Below are positions 53,884 to 64,000 of a DNA stretch of 64,000 nt, piece after piece. The stretch is from contig NC_088775.1 in NCBI RefSeq assembly GCF_954871325.1, positions 28,435,561 through 28,499,560 of the forward strand. Reading direction: 5' to 3'. Positions within the stretch are counted from its first letter, which is position 1; each line of letters opens with the position of its first letter. The notes beneath the pieces are model-generated. The model was given only the letters and a program-made list of their open reading frames with translations. It ran no database searches and was not told the DNA's origin. This DNA comes from Gordionus sp. m RMFG-2023 (Eukaryota; Nematomorpha; Gordioida; Chordodea; Parachordodidae). The position numbers were made by a program, and so were the translations under genes.

Positions 53884-55851
53884 CAGTGGCGTCGCTAGGG
53901 GGGGAGCGCACAGGGGCTCGAGCCCCCTGAAAAATTTTAATAGCCCCCTGAGGCAAAAATTTTTTTTTAATGACTCCTTAATATCCCTTTGAACTAAAAA
54001 TGAATTTTTTTAATTGTTCCCTGAACAATTTCTTTTATAATTCTATTGAGTAGTATATAGATTTAATTTTATTATTTAAAAATTAATAAGACTATCTAAA
54101 TTTTTATTAAATGAATACTATTTTAATTATTAGATTAGATTAATACATATAAATTATATTTTCACTATGTCAGCTTGCGATCAAATTCTGTGTTAAAAAT
54201 ATATCAATATCACTCAATAAATTTTAATTTAGCATTAAAAGTTGAATTTTAATTGACTTTTATTATTTAAAATATTATATAACCCTAATTAAATTAATAT
54301 AATCATTTATTAATTGAAAATTAACAAATTTAATTGTAATTAGCCGAGTTTAACAACACTAATCAACTATATTGTTGATTTTTAAATTTAATTATCATGT
54401 CTCTTTCTAAAATTATTTTCAAGGTCCAAATCCAAATAAGTTTAAGAGATTTATTTATAAAAAGTAAGTAGACATATAGTTTATAATCCTCTATTATATA
54501 TAATTATTTATAAAATATTAGGTTAAATGCCACTTTTGCAGACGTATTGACAGTTATATAATATATTACAGTTAATATTTTTAAAATTTTACTAATCAAT
54601 GCTTTTGATAATAAATATAAATAACAATATGCATTCAACTATTTAACGCCATCTATTTATTTAAAATATTATTATAATAAAACATCTTATTCATCACACA
54701 ATGGATGTAATAAATTATATATCTTTTCTATTTTTACGTGTTTTTAAGAAAGCTATTTTTTCTTCTCTGAAAAACAGTTTTGAGTTAAATTTTTAATACG
54801 AATATATTTTAGATATTATTACAAACTACTATATTTTAAGATATAATATACCAACTAAAGATGGTGCGACAATAATATATTAAATTTTAATTGCTTTCAT
54901 GATATCACTCTGGTTCTTATTTTATAGTTACAAAAATGTTCATTTCTAATATGTCATCCTTGCTGTGTAAATAACTCAAGGCTTTCTTCTAAAGATTTTT
55001 AGTGTTTTTGTTTCATCAATTTATCTAACATAATAAATTCTGATATGGGTTACCATCGTGAGTGTCATGGCTATGACTGCAAATTAACCAGCATCTATTA
55101 TTTGTGTGGCTATATAATTTAAGATTATTACTACAGCTGTTGAGAGCATATGATTGCATATTTTAGATATGCAATAATGGTCAACTGTGTAGTCGTTTAT
55201 ATATCATTAAAAATGGAAGATAATCTTTTAGAAATCTAATATCTCACAATAATTTTCTCAATTACTTATCTAGCTTCCATCATGTCATCTAAGAGGAAGC
55301 TCTAACCCATATAGTTTTATGATTTGGATTGGTCGTTTATATTCTATTCTTCAAGAATTGTTAATTTGGTAAGGCCTATAAATTTTTTCTTATTAGTCCA
55401 TTCTATAAAACATTGTCTAAAATGGTAACAGAGAGTTATATTATGACCTTTGTAAATGTAAGTTGCTAAGAATTATATAGCCCTATGTGGTTTTTAAAAA
55501 ACCATTATCAATTGAGGCATATTAATTAACCTTTTTTATCACTTGTAATTCTTTAGACGCAAATTTTTTTTATATCAACCATCGAAAATATTTTATACTG
55601 TAATAAATAGATTTTATATTTAAAAATATTATTTTTAGATATGTCTTGTATTGTTTTAATTATTTATATGTTAGTTTATTTTGTATGCAAAATATAATAA
55701 ATGACAAAATATGAAATTCAGAATAATTGTTTAGAGTTAGCAAATTTTAAAAATGTAAAATATATTAATATAAAACCCGGCCGAAGACCCGCCCCCCATA
55801 AAAATTTTTTAGTTGAGCCCCATGAGATTGTATAGGCTAGCGACGCCCCAG
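53884..55851 (+). mobile_element. hAT-F, complete non-autonomous element (1968 bp)
   Basis: Ends CAGTGGCGTCGCTAGG and CTAGCGACGCCCCAG with a perfect 8-bp target duplication ATGTTATG (53876-53883, 55852-55859). No transposase frame. Other copies lie at 1418-2036, 10953-11805 and 23352-27291. This copy defines the family's length and order. Confidence 0.93.
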
Positions 55852-56071
55852 ATGTTATGGAACCTGTTGCTACGGCTCTTTCGATTTTAGAAGATATGGG
55901 ATATCTCATTCCTACGATAACTATTATAATATAAAAACTTTAAAAAATTGCTTTAAATAATTTCAAGTTTTGTAAGCCACTTATAAATGCAATCCTGCAA
56001 GACATAGATAAAAGGTGTTGAAATATTATTTACAATTTATATTTATTTTCAATAGTTTCGAACACATCTAT

Positions 56072-58123
56072 CAGGGTTGGGCAAATTTTCAGAAAATTGT
56101 ATTCGGATACAGATACAGATACTTTATAAAATTTTGTATTTAAGATACTAGATACTTTAGAAAAATTTCAATAAGATATAAGATACAAGATACTTGTATT
56201 TTTTAAAAAAAAAAGTATCTAAGATACAAGATACTTTTTAAAAAAACTTTAAATAGTCAAAATCAAAATGTATAAAGTTTATTTTCTTATCTATAATATA
56301 AATTTATAAAAAAATATTTAAAATAAATTGTAGAAAATAACAAATTTATTATAAAAGATAATGCGATATTCCATTTAATAATTATATAATTAGTAAATAA
56401 TCATAAATCAGCATTATTTTTTAATATTATTAATTTTTCGTTCAATCTTTGACGATTTGGTCTATTAACCATATTAGCAAAGCTAAATAATCTTTCAACG
56501 GGGGCTGAGGAGGGTAATATTGTGTTATATTTAATAAATATTTCTTTTATATATTTATAACTATTTAACATATTTATACTCCGCCTGTCATCTTTCATAT
56601 AATTTAGGACCTCTATTTCAATATCATTTATTGAATTATTAGCATTGGATGTGGTACTTTTAAGGCAAAAGTAATCATCATCTTCATCAATTGAAGATTT
56701 TGTAGTATTAATTTCAATATTATTTTTAAAAACAATTAAAACTTCATGTAATAACACAAATCCTGAAGGTATTTTTTTTCTTTTTCACCATCAATCCAAC
56801 GATTTTTAAAATAGGGATGAGAAATAGTTGCCAAAAATGCACTTTTAAAATTGTTAAATCTTTTATTTAAATAATTTTCTATGGCAACAACTAATGGTTT
56901 GCAAAATTGTAGATTGGTTTGAATTATTTTTTTTAACGACATTTAAAATTGGAGCTGATTCTCCATAATAGCAGTTGATTTCACTCTGTATTTTGTCAAT
57001 CGCTATAGCCAATGGGGCCATTATATTGCAATATTCTTCTAAATATTGAATTTCAATATCTCTTAATTTAGGAAATTCTAATTTTTGACATAATTTAGGA
57101 AGTTCGCCTTTAAATTAATAAACTATGAAGACTATCATACAAACTATTCCATCTAGTGCAACAAGGTGTAACTAATTGTTTTCCTAAAACTGCTTTGATA
57201 AGTTCTGCAATTTTAGGCCTATTATTTGCATTCCATAGCTTAGTACATTTAGCATTGCAGGATGATGAATTTTAGAAATGTTAGGAGAATCCTTAATAGC
57301 TCTCTCGACATCTGTTGTGGCAATTAGACTTATCTTATGGCACAAACAACGAATGTGTTGAGACAATGTTATTGAGGCTTCTTTAGACCCTTAAATAAAC
57401 AAATAAATAATTTTATTTGAATAAAATTTTTTACTAAATTTACAATATCGTAATAAATTTTAAAGAAGTATTAAATAATACTTTCAATGATTTCGAATTC
57501 TATACATTCATCATCATTGATGTCAAAGTCATTCTCTACAGCTTCCATAGAATATCCAAACTCCTTGAAAGCTTTCTTAAAGTTAGAGCCGTTATCTGTA
57601 ACAGTTGCTATAACTTTTTCGTCAATACCAAAGTCACGATGAATTTCTTTATTATGATCATCTTGAAGTACTTCAAAAAATTTGCCATTAAGTATGCTTA
57701 GTTTAAATTTATTGTTATAATTTTCGGTTGAAGAAACATCTGAAGACGAAGATAAACATATTATTCTATTTTCTTCTTCCATAATTTTAAAATAGACAGA
57801 TATAAAACAATTCAAATATGGTAGTTCTAATTGTTAGCAAATTGCTATATGACGACCAACGTCATATATCAAAAATTATCTTAAAAAATTTTGATTAAAT
57901 TTTTCATTTAAATCTTAAAACAATATCATTTTAAATTTTAATACTATTTAAATTAACCAATATAAATTTTTTTAAAGTATCTGTATCTTTTTGAATACAA
58001 AGTTGGTTAAGATACAAATACTTTTAAATAATATGTATCTTAGATACTGGATACAAGATACTTTCCAAAATTTTAAGTATCTTGTATCTTAGATACAAAT
58101 ATCCGATATACTGCCCAACCCTG
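56072..58123 (-). mobile_element. hAT-E transposon (2052 bp)
   Basis: Ends CAGGGTTGGGCAAATTTTC and TACTGCCCAACCCTG with a perfect 8-bp target duplication ACATCTAT (56064-56071, 58124-58131). GATACAAGATAC-type subterminal repeats lie at both ends. It carries a shortened transposase on the minus strand. It inserted into hAT-D. Confidence 0.93.
56401..57815 (-). pseudogene. hAT-E transposase, N-terminally shortened and broken
   Basis: From the right: MEEENRIICLSSSSDVSS, then FGIDEKVIATVTDNGSNFKK (second catalytic Asp, about 57610). A GT-AG intron of about 90 nt (about 57390-57480) leads in frame to SQHIRCLCHKISLIATTDVE (the C..H block). NYLNKRFNNFKSAFLATISH and HPYFKNRW follow near 56840, then the C-terminal NTILPSSAPVERLFSFANMV (Glu present) ending at 56401. 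The BED finger and the first Asp block are missing, and frames change near 57110 and 56750. Confidence 0.75.
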
Positions 58124-58827
58124 ACATCTATAAATATGAATAAATACTATCAGCAATAATGCACCCTTTATTGAAATTATATTCGCCCTGAAATATAGGT
58201 CAACGAAGTAAGCTTGAACCTATTTTAAGGCTGAAAATATTTTGACAAAAAAAATCAGACTTTGATTTCTCTTAACACAACACACATACCAGATTATTTT
58301 CTGATAAAGAATTTTAAAAAAATTGACGAGGATCTGAATGAAGATTATTTTAAGATGATCTATTAAGCTTTTTTCAAAATAAGGATTATTCTTAATTTTT
58401 AATAAATTCCTACAATTAAAATTTTTATTTTTTACATATAATACAACCCTTCCATCCTTTGCGCCAGTTGAACCTCTGTTTAGTTCGGCGAAAGAAGATT
58501 GAGCACTCTCATGTTTATCTGATCAAAATTTTGAAAATCACAATGTTAAAAATAATAAAAGAGTTATTATAAAAATTAATAATATATTATTTTTGTATTA
58601 TTTTATTTACATTTTATAATATATTATTTTTGTATATTTTTATTTATATTATATAAAAAAAATTTTGTACATAATATTAAATTTTTTAAGTAAATAGTAA
58701 CGCGCTGCTTTATGAATAGCTAGTAACGTGCGTTCCTTTTTTCACAAGGTAACGAGTGACGGTAACGCGTTCCATTTTTTTATGTAACGAACTGTTTCTT
58801 TATTGAAGTTACATCACTACTATTTAG

Positions 58828-59400
58828 TCATTGGCGCAATTAGGAGAGTCATTAAGAGTCGCTCTCTTGTATTAGCATGTTATTTTTATCATTTTTAATT
58901 ATATTATATGATCTATATTATTTGTGTTTGTATTGATATTTTCGAGTATAAAAAGTGGAAAGTTTGTAAATTTATATATAATCTCTTTTTCTGAATAAAA
59001 ACTTGGGAACCAAATTGGAATGTGCCCGTATAAATTTGTTAAAAAATAGCTGAAACAGGCCTAACCCGTTTAAACAAATTAACGCTAAGAACCGTTTATG
59101 TAACTCGACACCCTTATCCACATTATTATATGACTATGACACTAGTTCCCTTCTCAACTATTTTCTTTTTTTTATGATTGCCTATATATTCTGAATTATA
59201 CCCATATTTATATAATCGGTCGAATCTTAATCTTTATATTTTTCAAAATATCTTCTTGTTCGTGTTAAGATTGGATTTATTGATAATATATATATTGTAG
59301 TGTTTAAGGGGAAATTGTGGGGATTCCAGGAAAATTTGTAGAGATTAGTGGAAGTGTAAAGGTGATAATGTACTGTAGAAGTGATATCTAGAAATAGAAG
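58828..59400. other. AT-rich spacer in PWP2 intron 12, nothing recognised
   Basis: No terminal repeats or protein motifs supported. A weak AAACGG-type match to the 47963 MITE near 59060-59100 is too short to call. Confidence 0.4.
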
Positions 59401-59439
59401 AAAAATATAAATTAAATTAAATAATTAAATATTAGCTAT

Positions 59440-59690
59440 TTAAAAATAATTTAATAAATTCTTAAAAACGCAAAAATTGACAACTTTATTAATAATTTCC
59501 AAGGCACGTAATTACCAATAAAAATAATTTTATTAATTTAAAAACGCAAAAATTGACAACTTAATTAATCATTTCAAACGCAATTTAAAATAATTTTATT
59601 AAGTTTTTTAAAACGCAAAATTTGACAACTTATTAATAATTTCCAAAACGCGCGTAATTACCAAATTTTATAATAATGTAATATTTTATA
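59440..59690. repeat. Tandem repeat of about 80 bp, three copies
   Basis: Each copy has AAAACGCAAAAATTGACAAC followed by TTAATAATTTCCAA-type sequence and ends near TAATTACC. Confidence 0.75.
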
Positions 59691-59744
59691 AATGTTTGGG
59701 TTTTTATATAATTTCTTTTTTTTACAATAAGAATTAATATTCAA

Positions 59745-61190
59745 AAACTAAAAAATTCGAAATTCATAACTTCATAACAATTTTATAATAATTTAATATT
59801 TAATATTAAACACTCAAATATAAAAAAAACTAAATATTCATAAATAAAATATACAAAAATAAACTAGATATTAAATCTAAAAATTCCCGTACACTAATAA
59901 TCAAATATACAAATTTAAAAATCCAAGTTCAGTAAATATTCAAATTTGAGTTACATCACAACATCACCCCCCCCCCCCCTTAATTACTATCTTCCTACAG
60001 GGTTTTTAATCTGTTCTCCGTCTTCCTACACAGATAAAAACGCGTTATTACTTGAGGTTAGAACGTGGGACGAAACCTCATTTTATGCATCCCCCCCGCC
60101 ACACAGGACCAATACGTTAATCTTCCTTTCTTGACCCAAACTTGATCAGTTCTTCGTTCGTAATGTTGTCTCTTTGGCCTTTCCTGGAGAAATTCACCGT
60201 ATCGTTGTTGTGCTTCCATTCTTTTGATTCCATCGATCCATCTTCTTCTCTAATCTCAATCTTTATAATCTTATTCCCTATTCTGAAATAGGACTCATGA
60301 TAGACATAATTATGAAATTCATAATTTCTGATAGAATAAAATTATGAGAGACATAATTGTGAAAATTATAATTTATAATGGAATAAATTTGATAATAGAC
60401 ATAATTATGAGATCATAATTTTTGACGGAATAAAATGGATGATAGACATAATTATGAGAATCACGATATCTGAATAAGATTGACAGACATAATTGTGAGA
60501 ATCATAATATTTGAAGAAAAAAAATTGTATAATTATGAAAATCATAATCGATGGTGAGAAGCATAATTTAATGGGGTTAATGGATGAAAGATATAATTTA
60601 TTTGGAAAAAGGAAGATCGTGGTGTTATAATTATAAAAAAGGGTCATGATTTTGAGTATAACAAGAGTGTTAAGAAATATATATATTGATATAGTAAATT
60701 TTTTGTAGATGGCTTCCTATTTCAAAATAGGGAATAAGATTATAAAGATTGAGATTAGAGAAGTAGATACATCGATGGAATCAAAGGAGTGGAAGCACAA
60801 CAACGATACGGTGAATTTCTCCAGGTAAGGCCAAAGAGACAACATTACGAACGAAGAACTGATCAAGTTTGGGTCAAGAAAGGTAGATTAACGTGTTGGT
60901 CCTGTGGGGGGATGCATAAAATGAGGTTTTGTCTCACGGCTGTTCTAACCTCAAGTAATAACGCGTTTTTATCTGTGCAGGAAGACGGAGAACAGGTTAA
61001 AGACCCTGTAGGAAGATAGTAATTAAAGGAGGGTGGCGGTAATGTTGTGATGTAACTCAAATTTGAATATTTATTGTACTTGGTTTTTTAAATTTGTATA
61101 TTTGATTATTTTTGTACGGGAATTTTTAGATTTAATATTTAGTTTTTTGTATATTTTATTTATGACTATTTTTTTATATTTGAATGTTTA
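59745..61190. mobile_element. Inverted copies of a Gypsy gag fragment
   Basis: 59745-60295 and 60710-61190 are reverse complements of each other. Each arm carries the same gag segment with a Cys-His knuckle (CWSCGGMHKMRFC in the right arm) preceded by AQQRYGEFLQ. They are separated by a minisatellite spacer (60296-60660). Both arms are fragments of an LTR element; the right arm abuts fossil 3. Broken. Confidence 0.7.
60296..60660. repeat. Minisatellite of about 55-65 bp between the gag arms
   Basis: Five to six diverged units of the form GACATAATTATGAGAATCAT followed by a GATGGAATAAA-like block. The unit is itself partly palindromic (ATAATTAT). Confidence 0.75.
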
Positions 61191-63700
61191 ATTGGCCACC
61201 AAATATACTCTCTAGCTTTTCTTCATTCTTTCTATGCCTTGATGTCCAGCATGTACCGCCTAAAATATCTTTTTTTAAAGAATCTGGTATCACTAATCGA
61301 TATCCTCTCATTAGACAATTCTCTTTTATACTTAATTCGCTCTTAATGTTTTTAAATGCTATATCTTCTTTTTTCCACTCTATATCTCCCTTCTGACAGC
61401 TCTAATCCTCTTTAATTCTTCATCTTGTTCCAATGTTTTATCTACCAAATCTATTGTTAAAGGGGTTTCCTTTGTATCTATTCCTTTGGCTCTTATAACA
61501 TTAATATTTAATTCCTTTTCTTCAATTATATATCTTAAACTATTAATCGTGGGCTCTATTTCTTTAGTACATAATCTCGATAATATATCTGGTAAACAAT
61601 TTATTTACCTGTTTTAAACTTTATTTCAAAATCGAAATTTCCTACCAACAAACTTTTAGTCAAACCAAACTGCTAACGCTGATTTTTCTATTGTTGAGTA
61701 ATTTTTTTCTGTTTTATTAAACTGTCTGGACAAAAATAAAATAGACTTCTCTATATTATCAACTATTTGTAACAAAGCTCCTCCTATACCTTCCTGAGAT
61801 GCATCCACTGCTAAAATAATATCTAATGTCTCATTAAAACAATTCAAAATAGGTTTTTCTACCATTTTAATCTTTAATATTTCAAAACTTTCGTTCTGTA
61901 TCATTCCCCATTCAAATTTTCTATTTTTCTTCAATTAATTATATAAATGTGTAGCTATTCCAGCGAAATTCGGTATAAAACGATGATAATAATTAGCCGC
62001 TCCTAAAAACGCTTGAAATTCCGTTTTATTATACGGTGCTCTCATGCTCACCATCTTATCTATATTCTTTGTGATCGGAGAAATTTCATTTCCTTGTATT
62101 ACATATCCTAAATATGTTATTTCCCTTACTCCAAGAACACTTTTATTACATTAGTTTTTAACCCATTTTCTAGAATTATGTCTAACACCTTGCTTAATCT
62201 CATAATATGTTCCTGTTCTGTTCTACCTGAAATCAAAACATCATCTAAATAATACATTATTCCACTTAAACCTTTAGATAAAGCAGCCATGGTTCTTTGA
62301 AATATTGGAGCAGACACTTTCCCAAACGGTAATCGGTAGAATGCAAACAACGATGTGTTGTAATTGTCAAAATTTTACTTGTACTCTCGTTCACTTTAAT
62401 TTGTAAATAAGCATTAGAAAAATCTATCTTCAAAAAAAAATCGCTCCTTTTAAATTAGCCAATAATTGCTCTATTCTTGGTAAAGGATATTTAATTGTCA
62501 TAATCCTAGGGTTCACAGATATCCTATAGTCTATGCACAGTCTTACTGTTATCATATTTTCTTACAGGGACTAATGGTATAGCCCATACACTATGAACTA
62601 TATCTTATTATACTTTCCTTTAACCATTTGTCAAGTTCTTTATCTATTTCTTCTATCCGTGAAAAGGGTAATCTTCTTATGCTACCAAATTTCGGCTGAT
62701 AATTCTTTCTAACGTATATCTACTTCACAATTTTTTAGAGTCCCTAATTCCCCTTTAAAAACATCTTTGTATCTAATCAATATATTCATTATTTCCTTGC
62801 TGAACTTGTTCTCAACCACATTAGATTCTATGTTGCTTAGTTTCAACTGGCGTTACCTCTAATGAGTTTATATCTCTTAATAACTTATTCTCTTCTACAT
62901 CATTTCTATATCTGATCAAAAATTCTGGAGTTCGATTTTTCAGTTCATCGAGAACTAACTCAGTATTATCCTTATTGCTTTGTCTTATATTTTGTTGTTC
63001 TCATAGACAGTTTCAAACAAGGACCACCAAGTATAATCAGAACATATTCTTAATGTCATTACAACCTAAAATAGGCTCTATTTTTAGTGTAGTAGTAATC
63101 CACCAACAATATTTTGCAATGAATCTTTCTTTCAGAAAACATTTATTAAATTCTTTTACACTCATTAAACTAATCTCGGCTTCTATCCAATAAAAAGCAT
63201 ATTTTAATTTCACCTATTTTTATCTTAATCCTAGGCATTTACTTTTCCTTATTATCTTTTCTAACTCAATTTTACGTACATTTTCTATTTCAACTTTTTT
63301 TTCAAAAAAATTTCTATCATCAAAATTATATTCATTCATATATTTTAAATCAATCCTATTTTTATCATTTATTCCTAAATTATTATTAAAATTATAAAAA
63401 TCACACATACTATTAATTTTATCATCTATAACATTCATTTTTATATAGTCATTTATTACACGCTTCTTGTGCATGTCCTCTTTGACCACATTTTAGACAT
63501 ATTAAATTATTGTAAAAGAAACTTCTACAATTGGTAGTTATATGGCCCTTACCATATTTCGCGCAATTGAGATGTCTGGTTAACTCACATTGCCTCGAAA
63601 TATGTCCATATTTTCCACAACTGCAACACTTAACTGACCTAACATTATCTAACTGACTTATCCTATTTTCTTTCTTATCACATTCCTAATTTTTTCTAGC
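61190..63700 (-). mobile_element. Broken Ty3/Gypsy LTR retrotransposon (fossil 3)
   Basis: Minus-strand order, from the right: a gag/nucleocapsid region with several CCHC-type knuckles (CGKYGHISRQC, CLKCGQRGHAQEAC; 63485-63640); an Asn/Asp-rich linker and protease area (63220-63480); reverse transcriptase with FYRLPFGKVSAPIFQRTM and MYYLDDVLISG (62126-62350), preceded by scrambled RT sequence to 62700; and RNase H/tether region with AVDASQEGIGGALLQ and SRQFNKTEKNYS (61656-61934). Integrase is absent or outside this piece. Broken many times. No LTR pair identified. Confidence 0.8.
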
Positions 63701-64000
63701 TCTTTATTTTCTAATTTTATAAAAGATGTGTTTCTTCCTACTATCATTCCTAAAATAAAACTTAAATTTAGAAACAAGAGTACAATTATAAATTTATTTG
63801 TGTAATATACATTATAACGTAATCAAACACTAAATTACCACTATCTTAACTAATCTTAAAGAATTAATGGAATATAAATTATTAATAAAATATATAAATA
63901 TATATTTATTTTTATTTTAGTTCCAAAATTTTATGGAATAGTATAATTATTAGACTAAACCTCCTAACGGGCTGGATTTTACAAATTTGGCACCACTGTT
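63701..64000. other. Right edge, nothing firmly recognised
   Basis: AT-rich sequence upstream of the fossil 3 gag region, possibly including part of its LTR. The last 50 bases are less AT-rich but carry no recognisable motif. Confidence 0.4.

Larger units (their letters stand above)
53239..58819 (+). mobile_element. hAT-D transposon hosting two other hATs
   Basis: Ends TAGAGATGTAA and TTACATCACTA with AACGCG / GTAACG-rich subterminal repeats at both ends (53250-53390, 58690-58800). The target duplication is TTATTTAG / CTATTTAG (7 of 8). Its own transposase survives only as scraps; near 58455-58500 the plus strand reads PSFAPVEPLFSSAKED, the C-terminal hAT block. Without inserts it is about 1.5 kb. 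It contains hAT-F (53884-55851) and hAT-E (56072-58123). Confidence 0.75.

Noticed and set aside
59946-60134. Small plus-strand proteins at 59946-60134 and minus-strand at 60863-61060
   Set aside because: They are the antisense of the gag knuckle segment in the two inverted arms.
49430-64000. Remaining PWP2 exons
   Set aside because: Searched for the next expected WD blades (SGHEGPI, SASWDKTVRLWD-like) on the plus strand and saw none. The rest of the gene is presumed to lie beyond the window.

Overview
The window is a strongly AT-rich piece of a eukaryotic nuclear genome. It holds one recognisable host gene: the 5' half of PWP2 (UTP1), a WD40-repeat subunit of the UTP-B / small-subunit processome. 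The gene lies on the + strand from 28425 and runs off the right edge of the window. Twelve exons could be placed (501 codons). They resemble animal PWP2 almost end to end, so an animal-like or related eukaryote is likely. The first five introns are only 39-42 nt, which suggests a lineage with very small spliceosomal introns; I cannot name the species. Nearly everything else is transposable elements and their fossils, dominated by hAT DNA transposons.

Left flank (1-28.2 kb): a broken hAT (1-1417) sits in a non-autonomous hAT copy. It is followed by a hAT deletion derivative (2.0-3.1 kb), a broken Ty3/Gypsy element (+, about 3.5-6.9 kb) and a second broken Gypsy-like element with short LTRs (-, 7645-10631). 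Next come hAT MITEs and a multi-exon hAT element with terminal repeats and target-site duplication (11823-15385), then a LINE reverse-transcriptase fragment (about 15.8-16.5 kb). A Helitron (-, 17704-23065) follows with its tandemly joined relatives, and a second Helitron-like element (+, 23500-26224) has split another non-autonomous hAT copy.

PWP2 region (28.4-64 kb): exons 1-6 are packed into 816 bp. The later introns are swollen by transposons. Intron 8 (3.6 kb) carries a small unrecognised gene pair. Intron 9 (10.2 kb) holds a four-level nest: an inverted-repeat element, within it a degenerate hAT, within that a hAT with an uninterrupted 639-codon transposase, and within that a 960-bp foldback MITE. 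Intron 11 (4.4 kb) holds a Tc1/mariner-like element with very long terminal inverted repeats and an inserted hAT MITE. Intron 12 (more than 14.5 kb, its end outside the window) holds a 2.55-kb long-TIR transposon with an unclassified transposase-like gene, a Gypsy integrase fragment, a 5.6-kb hAT containing two further hATs, an inverted gag fragment and a third broken Gypsy element (-, about 61.2-63.7 kb).

Most element boundaries here are set by visible terminal inverted repeats plus target-site duplications (8 bp for hATs, TA for the Tc1-like element, A/T insertion for Helitrons), so the order of insertions can be read directly. The least explained items are a small protein family in the PWP2 introns, the tRNA-like segments built into the Helitron 5' ends, and a full-length hAT transposase that lacks its usual catalytic glutamate.
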